38,504 bases of DNA from Pseudomonadota bacterium (GTDB lineage Bacteria > Desulfobacterota > Desulfobulbia > Desulfobulbales > SURF-16): NCBI GenBank assembly GCA_018897105.1, contig JAHILF010000076.1, positions 1 to 38,504 of the forward strand. The letters are read 5' to 3'. Each line of letters starts with the position of its first letter. The stretch's first letter is position 1. Shown here piece by piece: positions 19,101-27,917 of this stretch. The translations under genes and the position numbers were made by a program. The notes under the pieces were generated by a model. That model was given only the letters and a program-made list of their open reading frames with translations, did no database searches and was not told where the DNA came from.

Positions 19101-19922
19101 ATGAAACTGCAGGGAAAGATAGGATTTTTGGGTGGAGGCCGCATGGCCGAAGCTCTCATCAAAGGAATATTACAGGCAGGTCTTACGGAAAGCTCCCGGA
19201 TCATTGCCATCGATCCTGATAAAGACCGCCGGTACTTTCTTGAGGAAACCTTTGCCATTTCAACAGGAAAATCCCATTCCGAGCTGGCCGACTCCGCTAT
19301 TGTGATTCTGGCGGTCAAGCCGCAGATCATGGGCCGGCTTCTTGAAGAATGCGCGGGATGGCTGAACAGTCGGCATCTTGTCATATCCATTGCCGCAGGG
19401 ATTCCCATCGCCTTTATTGCAGAGCGACTGAACGCTGGCTGCCGGATTATCCGGGTGATGCCCAATACCCCGGCCCTGGTACTGGAAGGAGCCTCGGCCT
19501 TAAGCGGCGGGGCAAACACCACTTCCGATGACATGGAAACAGCGAGCCATATTTTTTCCGCCATCGGCAAGAGTCTTGTTCTGCCGGAAAATTATCTTGA
19601 TGCGGTCACCGGTTTGAGCGGCAGCGGCCCGGCCTATGTTTTTATGTTTATTGATGCCCTGATTGACGGCGGAGTAAAGGTGGGACTGAGCCGTCAGGAT
19701 GCGGAAATCCTCGTTCTGCAGACAGTGCTCGGCTCCGTCAGGCTGGCCCTGGAAACCGGCAAGCATCCGGCCCTGCTCAAGGCCATGGTGACCTCGCCGG
19801 GCGGGACCACCATTGCAGGGCTCCATGAACTGGAAAAGGCGGGATTCAAGGCGGGCATCATGACCGCTGTGGAGGCTGCAACCAGACGTTCCGAAGAACT
19901 TGGCAAACTTGTCGTCGGCTAG
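19101..19922 (+). CDS. proC: Pyrroline-5-carboxylate reductase
   Basis: A 273-residue NAD(P)H enzyme making proline from pyrroline-5-carboxylate. The Rossmann start KIGFLGGGRMAEALIKG is at 6-22. LAVKPQ, RVMPNTPALV, GLSGSGPAYVFMFIDAL and the family signature SPGGTTIAGLHELEKAGFKA complete the picture. Start chosen from TAGGAG 7-8 nt before the ATG. nadK follows 50 bp later on the same strand, with a small CAGGGC/GCCCTG stem between them, and both are probably transcribed together up to the terminator at 20808. Confidence 0.94.
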   Translation: MKLQGKIGFLGGGRMAEALIKGILQAGLTESSRIIAIDPDKDRRYFLEETFAISTGKSHSELADSAIVILAVKPQIMGRLLEECAGWLNSRHLVISIAAGIPIAFIAERLNAGCRIIRVMPNTPALVLEGASALSGGANTTSDDMETASHIFSAIGKSLVLPENYLDAVTGLSGSGPAYVFMFIDALIDGGVKVGLSRQDAEILVLQTVLGSVRLALETGKHPALLKAMVTSPGGTTIAGLHELEKAGFKAGIMTAVEAATRRSEELGKLVVG

Positions 19923-19972
19923 CCGATGCCAGGGCGCGGCAAAAAGCCCTGCCACGACCAGAGTGATAAAAT

Positions 19973-20794
19973 ATGTATAAAAAGGCCGGCATTATTTTAA
20001 AAAAAGACTCAGCCCAGGCCAGAATGGTTGCTGATGAGCTGGTTGACTGGTTTTACCGGAAATCCATTGAAACGGTCATTGACATCATTGCCCCTGACCT
20101 TGATATCCTGATCATTTTGGGAGGTGACGGCACCCTGCTGCATGTGGCCGAGGAGGCAAGTCAATGCCAGGTGCCGGTGGTGGGGGTCAATCTCGGTAAT
20201 CTTGGTTTTTTGACAGAGGTTGCTGAGGATGAAAAATTTCAGGCCCTTGAGATCATTCTTTCAGGTTCAGTTCTGATTGAAAACCGGATGATGCTGAAAA
20301 CAAGGCTCAACTCTGAGGGCAGGCACGGGAGATGGCGCTATGCCTTAAATGACGTGGTTATCAGCAAGGGCGCCATTGACCGTCTGGTACGTCTCTGTAC
20401 CTGGGTCGATGATGAGTATCTGAATACCTACAAGGCAGACGGACTGATATTTTCCACCCCCACCGGCTCCACCGCCTATAACCTTTCTGCCGGAGGTCCG
20501 ATCGTGCACCCCGAGCTTGCCGTCATCATGGTAACGCCAATCTGTCCTTTCATGCTGGAGAGCCGCCCGGTGCTGCTTCCCGACACCGTTCATTTAAGCA
20601 CGAGACTTGCCGGGCCTGCAGCGGACGTAAAGGTGATTGTCGACGGACAGCTTGCCTGGAATATGGACGAGACGGATAGCCTGGAGTTGGCCCTTTCGGA
20701 AAAACCGTTGCGTCTCATCTGTTCGCCGCAAAACAGCTATTTTGACATTCTGCGCCGTAAATTGAACTGGGGCGGAACAGATCAAAATGTCTGA
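19973..20794 (+). CDS. nadK: NAD kinase
   Basis: A 273-residue cytoplasmic kinase that phosphorylates NAD to NADP. GGDGTLLHV at 50-58 is the catalytic diacylglycerol-kinase-fold motif; GVNLGNLGFLTEV follows, then LNDVVIS (NE/D motif) and DGLIFSTPTGSTAYNLSAGGP, which binds NAD. The length is usual for bacterial NadK. The product supplies NADPH-using enzymes, among them proC and both KARIs in this window, although that is general rather than a special link. A strong hairpin terminator follows the stop by 13 bp. Confidence 0.94.
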   Translation: MYKKAGIILKKDSAQARMVADELVDWFYRKSIETVIDIIAPDLDILIILGGDGTLLHVAEEASQCQVPVVGVNLGNLGFLTEVAEDEKFQALEIILSGSVLIENRMMLKTRLNSEGRHGRWRYALNDVVISKGAIDRLVRLCTWVDDEYLNTYKADGLIFSTPTGSTAYNLSAGGPIVHPELAVIMVTPICPFMLESRPVLLPDTVHLSTRLAGPAADVKVIVDGQLAWNMDETDSLELALSEKPLRLICSPQNSYFDILRRKLNWGGTDQNV

Positions 20795-20807
20795 CTGGAT
20801 GATCGTC

Positions 20808-20867
20808 ATCTCACAGAGAGGACAAAGCCGAATCCTCAGCCCGGCTTAGCGTCTCTGTGAGATTTTT
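20808..20867 (+). terminator. Terminator after nadK
   Basis: A perfect 12-bp outer stem (ATCTCACAGAGA at 20808-20819 with TCTCTGTGAGAT at 20852-20863) with an inner AAGCCG/CGGCTT stem, followed by five T. The T tract favours the plus direction; its position also separates nadK from the converging YtxH-like gene. Confidence 0.85.
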
Positions 20868-20901
20868 GGCGGGCTGCCGGAGCAGGCACGTTTGCGGCCC
20901 G

Positions 20902-21285
20902 TTACTCCTCGTAGGCAGCGGACAGTTTTTCCTTTTCTTCCTTCATGGCATCCTTGCCCGCTTCGATGGCAGCGCTTAACGTCTGTTTTTTCTCGTCCAG
21001 GTAATCTTTGCCGTGGCTGACCATTTCCGTTCCCCGGTTGATCATCTGCTTGCCCTGCTCAATCAACTCTTTGCCGCGGTCAATGGCGTGTTCGGCCGAG
21101 TCTTTGATGTGTGCAGGAATCTTGCTGCCTTTATCCTTCAGGTCGTAGCCATAGCCTTTGAGAATTTCCCTCGTCTCTTCGCCTGTTCTCGGTGCAACAA
21201 GCAGAGCGATGCCGGCCCCGATAACGGTGCCTGTGAGAAATGATATTACGGCAACACCAGCACTGCAATTATTGTCTCTATTCAT
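20902..21285 (-). CDS. YtxH-family envelope stress-type protein
   Basis: A 127-residue protein. A single membrane segment with the YtxH core (FLTGTVIGAGIALLVAPRTG, then EETRE) occupies about 15-40; the rest is a long charged, helix-forming tail with repeated Gly-Lys words (DRGKELIEQGKQMINRGTEM). YtxH proteins are small membrane-anchored proteins of unclear, often stress-related, role. The ATG at 21285 is set by a near-perfect AAAGGAGGT site 7 nt upstream; the longer frame upstream is inside the DUF948 gene. It overlaps that gene by 8 bp, a common pairing. Confidence 0.82.
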   Translation of the reverse strand: MNRDNNCSAGVAVISFLTGTVIGAGIALLVAPRTGEETREILKGYGYDLKDKGSKIPAHIKDSAEHAIDRGKELIEQGKQMINRGTEMVSHGKDYLDEKKQTLSAAIEAGKDAMKEEKEKLSAAYEE

Positions 21286-21682
21286 CAAAATACCTCCTTT
21301 CTGAGGGTTTGGATTTTTTAAAAACATTGGTAAAAGCTCCGATGCCGGCGCTGATTGCGCCGATCTGCACGATAAGCGGAGTGGCTGTTTCCTTGATAAG
21401 GGAGGCGGTGTTCAGAAGGGTGTCACCTGCCTGCTGGACCGTATCGATAATACGATCGGTTCTTTCGATTTTTTCATTAAGGGAGACTGACAGGATATGT
21501 AGTTCCTCGGTCACCTCAGTCGTTTTATGCAGAAGCGGCTCCATTTCATTGTTGATTTTCTCCAGCGCGGTTTCCGCCTTTTCGGCGGTTCGTTTCAGTT
21601 GGTACAGAACCGGAACCATGGTCGCAACAAGTATCACGATACCCACTGAAGCTATGATGAAAAAAATATCACTGATCGCCAC
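21278..21682 (-). CDS. DUF948-family membrane protein
   Basis: A 134-residue protein with one N-terminal transmembrane helix (about 5-28) and a long coiled-coil-like region with regularly spaced hydrophobics (KRTAEKAETALEKINNEMEP and following). It ends with a second weakly hydrophobic stretch (PLIVQIGAISAGIGAF). This matches DUF948, often encoded beside YtxH proteins, as here. The start is GTG at 21682: AAGGAG lies 7 nt before it, whereas a TTG two codons earlier would sit against the ribosome-binding site. Function unknown; the pair is probably one translationally coupled unit. Confidence 0.78.
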   Translation of the reverse strand: MAISDIFFIIASVGIVILVATMVPVLYQLKRTAEKAETALEKINNEMEPLLHKTTEVTEELHILSVSLNEKIERTDRIIDTVQQAGDTLLNTASLIKETATPLIVQIGAISAGIGAFTNVFKKSKPSERRYFDE

Positions 21683-21769
21683 TGCCAATCTCCTTAGGTG
21701 TCATTAAAATTTTGTGAGCATATCATACAATATCTGTAAGATATATTCTTGTTATTCATAACCCGGTTG

Positions 21770-23155
21770 TCAATTTTTTTTGATCCCGAATTTTTTCATT
21801 TTGTACTGCAGCAGGCTTTTGGTGATGCCAAGAGAATCCGCGGCCTTGGTCTGGACAAAATCGGCTTTGCTCAGTGCGCTGCGCAGGGCCTTTTCTTCGA
21901 TGGCGTCAAGCATGACCGGCAGAGGGGTGCCGGGAGGCACAATGTCATCGGGATCAAAGGACTGGCTGACCGGCGTTGATAGCTTGGCGGTGTTTCCCTC
22001 GGGCTGCACATCTTCCGGGAGAATGGTGTTGTTGAGGCAGAGAATGCTTGCTCGTTCGATGGTGTTTTCAAGCTCCCTGACATTACCCACCCACGGCAGG
22101 GTAGTTAAAAGACGGAGAGTGGCCGGGGCGATTTTCAGTTCAAGCTTATTGAGCCGTCGGGCGAATTTGCTGACAAAATGTTCGGCAAGCAGGGGGATAT
22201 CCTCGATCCGCTCGCGCAGAGGGGGCAGATGCACATGCAGGACGTTGAGCCGATAATAAAGATCTTCCCGAAAGCGGTTGGCCTCAACCTCTTCCTTAAG
22301 ATCCTTATTCGTCGCGGCCACGATGCGCACGTCCACTTTCTGTTCCTGGGTTCCGCCAACCCGCTGGAATGTCCTTTCCTGGATGATACGCAGCAGTTTC
22401 GCCTGCAGTGACAGGGCCATCTCGCCGATTTCATCAAGAAACAGAGTGCCGCGGTCCGCCAGTTCAAAGCGGCCTTTGCGCAGGGCAATGGCGCCGGTAA
22501 AGGCGCCTTTTTCATGGCCGAAGAGTTCGCTTTCCAGCAGAGACTCCGGCAGGGCGGCGCAGTTGATTGAAATAAACGGCTCCTTGTCCCTGAGACTGTA
22601 ATTGTGGATAGCCCGGGCGACCAGTTCTTTGCCTGTGCCGGATTCGCCGGTGATCAAAACGGACGCTGAGGTGGGGGCCACCTTTTCAATCATGTTGAAA
22701 AGCAGTTGCATCTGCTTGTTTTTGCCGATCATCTCGGCAAAGCTGTATCGTTTCTTGACCTCGCTGCGCAGGCGGGTGTTTTCGCGCAGCAGTGAGTAGT
22801 GTTCAACCGCCTTGGTGATGTTGGCGATGAGTTCGTCGTTTTTAAAGGGTTTGGTCAGGTAATTGAAAGCGCCCTCCCGCATGGCGGCCACCGCTTTATC
22901 CACCTCGCCGTATGCGGTGAGCATGATGACCGGCAGGTTGCGGTTAATAGTCTTAATCTGTCTGAGAAGCTCCATACCGCCCATGACGGGCATCTGCATG
23001 TCGGTGAGCACCAGGTCAAGATCGGTTGACCGGACAATCTCAAGGGCCTTTTCCCCATTTTCAGCGGCAAAGACTTCAAAGCCTTCATCCCTCAGAATTT
23101 CGGCCAGAATAATGAGATAATTCGGCTCATCATCTACCACAAGAATAGTGTGCAT
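21770..23155 (-). CDS. Sigma-54-dependent response regulator, NtrC family
   Basis: A 461-residue three-domain activator. The receiver domain spans 1-118 with phosphoacceptor Asp52 (LTDMQMP) and Lys102 in TKPF. The AAA+ domain at about 140-375 has Walker A GESGTGKE (170-177), the sigma-54 contact loop GAFTGA (217-222), Walker B GTLFLDEIGE (236-245) and the arginine-finger region FREDLYYRLNV. A Fis-type helix-turn-helix is at the C terminus (AADSLGITKSLLQYKMKK). The partner histidine kinase is not adjacent, so its signal is unknown. It lies 91 bp downstream of the PHP gene on the same strand, and no sigma-54 promoter is evident nearby. Confidence 0.92.
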   Translation of the reverse strand: MHTILVVDDEPNYLIILAEILRDEGFEVFAAENGEKALEIVRSTDLDLVLTDMQMPVMGGMELLRQIKTINRNLPVIMLTAYGEVDKAVAAMREGAFNYLTKPFKNDELIANITKAVEHYSLLRENTRLRSEVKKRYSFAEMIGKNKQMQLLFNMIEKVAPTSASVLITGESGTGKELVARAIHNYSLRDKEPFISINCAALPESLLESELFGHEKGAFTGAIALRKGRFELADRGTLFLDEIGEMALSLQAKLLRIIQERTFQRVGGTQEQKVDVRIVAATNKDLKEEVEANRFREDLYYRLNVLHVHLPPLRERIEDIPLLAEHFVSKFARRLNKLELKIAPATLRLLTTLPWVGNVRELENTIERASILCLNNTILPEDVQPEGNTAKLSTPVSQSFDPDDIVPPGTPLPVMLDAIEEKALRSALSKADFVQTKAADSLGITKSLLQYKMKKFGIKKN

Positions 23156-23246
23156 GGCAGTCTCTGTTTCTGTTCTTCAATTTTGTGAAATGATAAAGCG
23201 TTTCTTTGCATTCCAGGACCAGCCTGATGGGCAGGGTGGCCTCTAG

Positions 23247-24128
23247 CTAGCTGACCAGGATGTCTGCGGTTGCGTCCGGCACCGAAGCTGATAAATAATT
23301 TTTCAGAGCGACGAGAAGTTGGTAGGGAGCCCGTTGCTTTTTATTGATCTCAGCCAGGGATGTGCCGTTTCTGATGGCGCCGTGAAAATCGCTGCCTCCT
23401 GTTATGAGCAGGTCCATCTGTTGGCAGAGGGCAATAAGCTTCTGGCGGACGGCAAGGGAGTAAATCGGATAATAGGTTTCCACACCCCCAAGTCCGATTT
23501 CCTTCATTTCAAGTAATATGGCGGGTAGTGTCAGCATGGTATGATCAATGGTGAGCGGATGGGCCAGCACCGCAATTCCTCCTGCCGCAGTGATCATGGC
23601 AATGGCGTCGGACGCCATCAGTCGCTTTCTTTCAACGTAGGCCAGGCCGCCTTTACGCAGATAACGGTAAAAGGCCTCATCAATGGTTTTGACTCTCTTT
23701 TTCTCAATCAGCAGTCTGGCGATATGGGGGCGCCCGGTCTGGCCGGTCTGTGAATAGCGCTTGAGATCTTCTCGCGTCGCAGCGATACCCAGAGTATTCA
23801 ATTTTGCCAGAATGCCGTCATTACGTTCGTTTCTCGCTTTCTGTATCTTTTGCAGATTCCGTTGCAGGGCCGCATCCCCATGGCGGAAACCATATCCCAG
23901 GATGTGCATGGGGATATCATCGAGATAAGCGCTGATCTCGATGCCGGAAAGCACTTCAACCTCCTGTTTCCCCCCTTCCTTCAAGGCTTCGTCAATACCT
24001 TCGGTTGTGTCATGGTCGGTAATGGCGATCCCTTTGATGCCTGCTTTTGCGGCCTCCTGAACCAGTACAGTCGGGGTCATTGTCCCGTCGGAGCAGCTTG
24101 AGTGAAGGTGCAGATCAATGTATTCCAT
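23247..24128 (-). CDS. PHP-domain phosphoesterase (nucleoside 3',5'-bisphosphatase/RNase AM-like)
   Basis: A 293-residue metal-dependent phosphoesterase. Motifs of the PHP family are in order: DLHLHSSCSDG at 5-15 (HxH), AITDHDTTEG near 36-45, SGIEIS near 61-66, HILGYG, RPHIARLL, VLAHP near 199-203 and GGSDFHG near 253-259. An inserted domain follows the first metal cluster. This architecture is that of YciV/TrpH proteins, which remove phosphate from 3',5'-nucleoside bisphosphates or trim RNA 5' ends. The exact substrate is inferred. It may share a transcript with the downstream response regulator. Confidence 0.85.
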   Translation of the reverse strand: MEYIDLHLHSSCSDGTMTPTVLVQEAAKAGIKGIAITDHDTTEGIDEALKEGGKQEVEVLSGIEISAYLDDIPMHILGYGFRHGDAALQRNLQKIQKARNERNDGILAKLNTLGIAATREDLKRYSQTGQTGRPHIARLLIEKKRVKTIDEAFYRYLRKGGLAYVERKRLMASDAIAMITAAGGIAVLAHPLTIDHTMLTLPAILLEMKEIGLGGVETYYPIYSLAVRQKLIALCQQMDLLITGGSDFHGAIRNGTSLAEINKKQRAPYQLLVALKNYLSASVPDATADILVS

Positions 24129-24211
24129 TTTTGAATCCTACCCTGAAGGACTTACCTATGCAAGTCTAATGAGGTCGCCATTCATCATTCGGTCCCGGTT
24201 TGTTTTTTTGT

Positions 24212-24241
24212 TTGAGCTATAGGATGTACTCTTGTTATGAT
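24212..24241 (+). promoter_or_regulatory. Sigma-70-type promoter of pilT
   Basis: TTGAGC at 24212-24217 and TATGAT at 24236-24241 with an 18-bp spacer give 4 and 5 of 6 consensus bases. The pilT ATG is about 70 bp downstream, preceded by AGGAGG. Confidence 0.45.
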
Positions 24242-24310
24242 AAAATAATTTATTATCAATGCTCTGATGGTATTTCCGTCAGTTTTTCGTTTTTACACTA
24301 GGAGGTAGGC

Positions 24311-25393
24311 ATGGCCCAGATTGACGCCTTTTTTAAGTTAATGAACGACCAGGGAGCTTCGGATCTTCATCTCGTTGCCGGACAGCAGCCGGTTCTGCGG
24401 ATCAGGGGTGATATGGAACGGGTAAAGTATAAGGTCTTGGATAATGACACCCTGAAGGCTATGCTTTTTGAGATTGTCAGCGAGGACAAGGCTAAGATCT
24501 TTGAAGAAACGGGAGATGTTGATTTTGGTTATGAGCTGCCCGGTCTGGCCCGTTATCGTGGGAATCTTTTTCAGCAGAAGTATGGTATCGGCGCTGTTTT
24601 TCGTGAAATTCCGAGCGAAATACTGACCTGCGATCAGCTTGGCCTGCCGGCGGTGGTGAAAAAGCTGGCCTCTCTGCCGAAAGGCATGGTGCTGGTAACC
24701 GGTCCGACCGGAAGTGGTAAGTCAACAACCCTTGCCGCCATTGTAGACGAGGTGAACAAGATCCGCAGTGATCATATCCTCACCATTGAAGACCCCATAG
24801 AGTTTGTGCACAAGAGCCAGAAATGTATTATCAATCACCGGGAGGTAGGTCTCCATACCAAGAGCTTTTCCGCCGCCTTGCGCGGGGCGCTGCGTGAGGA
24901 CCCTGATATCATCCTGGTGGGCGAGATGCGTGACCTTGAAACCATTGCTCTGGCCATGGAGGCGGCCATGACCGGTCATCTGGTTTTCGGCACCCTGCAT
25001 ACGCTGAACGCCGCCAAGACCGTGGACAGGGTTATTGAGATCTTCCCCTCCAGCCAGCAGGCCCAGGTTCGGTCCACCCTGGCCGATGCCCTGAAAGCGG
25101 TAGTCTCCCAGACCCTGTTTAAGCGTATCGACAAAAAAGGGCGATGTGCTGCTCTGGAAATTCTCATTTGCACCCCTGCCGTGCGCAACCTGATCCGTGA
25201 AGGCAAGACCTACCAGATTCCTTCTTCCATGCAGACCGGAAAGCGCTATGGCATGCAGACCCTGGACGATGCCATCCTGGATCATCTGACGAGTGGCAGG
25301 ATCTCACCTGATGATGCGTATACTAATTGTATTGAAAAGGGGAAATTCGTGCAGTTTCTCAGCAAGCCTCCCTCTGATTTTACCGATGTGTAG
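24311..25393 (+). CDS. pilT: Type IV pilus retraction ATPase PilT
   Basis: A 360-residue hexameric secretion ATPase that powers pilus retraction, hence twitching and DNA uptake. The N-terminal PAS-like domain begins at SDLHLVAGQQPVLRIRG (17-33). Walker A GPTGSGKST is at 131-139, then the Asp box ILTIEDPIEF, Walker B DPDIILVGEMRD, and the His box GTLHTLNA. The PilT-specific C-terminal motif is present as AVRNLIREGKTYQI, which separates it from PilB. A strong AGGAGG precedes the ATG. No other pil gene is in the window. Its last 14 bp overlap the end of convergent comEC, whose product also serves DNA uptake. Confidence 0.94.
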   Translation: MAQIDAFFKLMNDQGASDLHLVAGQQPVLRIRGDMERVKYKVLDNDTLKAMLFEIVSEDKAKIFEETGDVDFGYELPGLARYRGNLFQQKYGIGAVFREIPSEILTCDQLGLPAVVKKLASLPKGMVLVTGPTGSGKSTTLAAIVDEVNKIRSDHILTIEDPIEFVHKSQKCIINHREVGLHTKSFSAALRGALREDPDIILVGEMRDLETIALAMEAAMTGHLVFGTLHTLNAAKTVDRVIEIFPSSQQAQVRSTLADALKAVVSQTLFKRIDKKGRCAALEILICTPAVRNLIREGKTYQIPSSMQTGKRYGMQTLDDAILDHLTSGRISPDDAYTNCIEKGKFVQFLSKPPSDFTDV

Positions 25394-27905
25394 CAAGGGT
25401 TGTGCTCACAGATAGAGCGCCGCCCTCTGTCACCCTGAAGATGACGGCTCCGTCCAGCGCCGTGTTATAAATGGTGCAGCCGGCACTTCGGCAGCGTTTG
25501 ATGACCTCGGGCGCCGGAAAGAGTTGGCTTTGGTTGCGGCCCGCAGAAATGACCGCATATTCAGGCGCCACGGCGGAGAGAAATTTTGTACTGGTTGATG
25601 AGTTGCTGCCATGGTGGGGCAGCAGGAGCACGTCGGCATGAAGCTCTTTTTGCCCCTCTGTCATTTTCTGTTCCGCGTATACCTCAATGTCACCGGTGAA
25701 AAGAAAGTTTTTCCCATGGCTGCTAAGCCCTATTACCAGACTTCTGTCGTTATCGCTGCCATTTGCCCCATCCTGATGGATATCCGCCACATTATAGAAA
25801 CGGGACTGACTGTTGTTAAAAAGCGTTTCACCACTCTGCGGAACATGGATGTCGGCGCCCTGCTGAGCGGCCAGATCCAGCAGGGCGGTGTAGCTGTTAT
25901 TGGCGGCATTGTCGCCGTTTACCCATAATGTTTGCGGGCGGAATCTTTTGATGATAAAGGCTAACCCGTTAAAGTGATCCGCATCCGGATGGCTGATGAT
26001 CACCGCGTCCAAATGGCTGACTCTTCTGCTCCAAAGAAACGGGGCGATAACCCTTTCCCCGACATTAAATTGCGGGGAGTAGGAGCCGCCGCCGTCAATA
26101 AGTGCGGTAAATCCGCCGGCAAGTTCGATGACGATGGCGTTGCCCTGCCCCACGTCCAGCACGGTAACGGTATCTGTCTCGTTTGCGTGCTGTCTGTAAG
26201 AGGTATAGCCTGCGGTAATGAGCAGGGTGACGATGCTGATGATTGCGGTCAGTCTGGCGATTTTTGATTTTTTGAGGGAAAGAATGCTGAAAAGAAGTCC
26301 ATAGTAGCAGATGACTTCCAGGGGCAACGGCGTGGGCAGCCAGATGGAGCTGTACGGCAGAGCGGCCAGCCAGGCGCAGAGGCGGTCAGCCATGGTCAGT
26401 CCCATTGCTCCCATAGTGAGCAGGACGTGGGCCACCTGGGGCGCAAAAAAGATAAAGGGTGCGCTGATCAGTCCCAGAGGTAAGGCCCAAAAACAGAGCA
26501 GCGGCTCCAGCAGCAGAGTGGAAATCGTCGACAGGGGCGAAAAACGGTTGAAATAAAAAATCAGCAAAGGCAGGGTGCCGGCAAGGGCTGCCAGGGAAAG
26601 AAGAAATCCCATTTTTACGGATGTGCCGATCCTGGCGAAAATCAGGTGCCTGGGGACCTGTTCGGTTGTATCCGCTTGTTGGGGCAGGGGGGCGAATTTA
26701 GGCATGATGGCCGCCATGGCAATAGCCGCAGCAAATGACAGTTGGAAGGAAACGGTAAAAAGGGCGGCAGGGTTGATCAGCAGGATGATCAAGACGGCAA
26801 TGGCGATGTTGGTGGGAATATGCCATTGCCGGTCAAAGAGCACTGCCAGCAGAAAGACGGAGGCCATAATGAGCGAGCGGAGCACCGGAGTCTGCAGGCC
26901 GGCGATGAGGGCATAGCCGCAGAGTATCGACATGATGAAATAGACCGCTGTTTTCCAGGCCGAGGTGTGAATAAGCAGCCAGGTTGAGCGTTTGAGGAGC
27001 CAGTTGATGACAGCGCCGAACCCCAGGGCGATGAGTCCCATATGCAGGCCGGAGATGGCCAGCAGATGCATGGCCCCCGTTGACTTGAAATTTTCCAGGG
27101 TTTGCGGGGAAAGTGACGATCGGTCTCCGGTTAAAATCGCCTTGTAAAGACTGCTCTGGCCGGGGGCAAGATGGACAGTGAGAAATTGATTGATGTGGTG
27201 GCGAAGCTGTTCCGGCACAAAACGTAGTCTGTGCAGCCATGATTGATCGTTGTCTGCCGGGGAAATTGCTATATGAGCCGGGGAGCTGATCCAGCCGTTA
27301 ACACGAATCGATTTGGCGGCGAGGTATTTCCGGTAATCAAAACCGCCCGGGTTGGACAATGCCTTCGGGCGAGAGACATATGCCCTGACCAGCAGTTTCT
27401 GGCCTGGTTGTATCTTTTCCGGCGGTGGACCCCGTAAGGCCAGTTCGATTTTGCCTTGGGCGCGTATGAAGTTGGGCACTGATAAGTCTGCAGAATCAAC
27501 TGGTTGCTGCTCAATGGAGCGAGAGCTGTTTTGCGGGGGAAGGTAAGCATCAGCCTGCATCAGCAGGCGTGTTTTGTCCGCTGATACAGCCGGAGCCTGC
27601 AGGAGTGTGCCTGCAAGGGTTACCTCACGGTCGGTGGCAAAAAGCTGGTAAAGACTGTCCCTTTCGCTGGGCGGCTGCAGAGACGCCCCCTGCAGCAGGC
27701 CGCAGACAAACCAGAAAAGAAACAGTAATGGCAGTTGCAGAGTATTTTTGCGGAACCAGGAGAGGAAAACGGCAAGGGCAAGGAGAAAAAAGGCCGGAAA
27801 AAGAAAAAAAGGCTTTGGGGCAATAAATGCTGCCCAGGCAATGCCGCCGGTAAAGGCGATCACCACCTGGATGAGCATATGGGGTGATCGCCCGGAGAAA
27901 GGCAC
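25380..27905 (-). CDS. comEC: DNA internalisation channel ComEC/Rec2
   Basis: An 841-residue inner-membrane protein that takes up single-stranded DNA during transformation. The N-terminal hydrophobic/DUF4131 part (about 10-230) has the soluble OB-like stretch. The Competence domain (about 260-540) has ISGLHMGLIALG and many membrane segments. A metallo-beta-lactamase domain (about 580-830) carries DVGQGNAIVIELAG, SHPDADHFNGL and LLPHHGSNSS, as needed for a nuclease-active form. The start is GTG at 27905, with GAGAGGA upstream; an ATG nine codons in has no ribosome-binding site. It begins 12 bp after the sigma-factor gene, so it is probably its operon partner. Confidence 0.92.
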   Translation of the reverse strand: MPFSGRSPHMLIQVVIAFTGGIAWAAFIAPKPFFLFPAFFLLALAVFLSWFRKNTLQLPLLFLFWFVCGLLQGASLQPPSERDSLYQLFATDREVTLAGTLLQAPAVSADKTRLLMQADAYLPPQNSSRSIEQQPVDSADLSVPNFIRAQGKIELALRGPPPEKIQPGQKLLVRAYVSRPKALSNPGGFDYRKYLAAKSIRVNGWISSPAHIAISPADNDQSWLHRLRFVPEQLRHHINQFLTVHLAPGQSSLYKAILTGDRSSLSPQTLENFKSTGAMHLLAISGLHMGLIALGFGAVINWLLKRSTWLLIHTSAWKTAVYFIMSILCGYALIAGLQTPVLRSLIMASVFLLAVLFDRQWHIPTNIAIAVLIILLINPAALFTVSFQLSFAAAIAMAAIMPKFAPLPQQADTTEQVPRHLIFARIGTSVKMGFLLSLAALAGTLPLLIFYFNRFSPLSTISTLLLEPLLCFWALPLGLISAPFIFFAPQVAHVLLTMGAMGLTMADRLCAWLAALPYSSIWLPTPLPLEVICYYGLLFSILSLKKSKIARLTAIISIVTLLITAGYTSYRQHANETDTVTVLDVGQGNAIVIELAGGFTALIDGGGSYSPQFNVGERVIAPFLWSRRVSHLDAVIISHPDADHFNGLAFIIKRFRPQTLWVNGDNAANNSYTALLDLAAQQGADIHVPQSGETLFNNSQSRFYNVADIHQDGANGSDNDRSLVIGLSSHGKNFLFTGDIEVYAEQKMTEGQKELHADVLLLPHHGSNSSTSTKFLSAVAPEYAVISAGRNQSQLFPAPEVIKRCRSAGCTIYNTALDGAVIFRVTEGGALSVSTTLATHR

Positions 27906-27917
27906 CGGGGAATCCTC

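Noticed and set aside
20787-20849. 20-codon frame overlapping the nadK stop
   Set aside because: It runs into the nadK terminator stem and has no separate ribosome-binding site.
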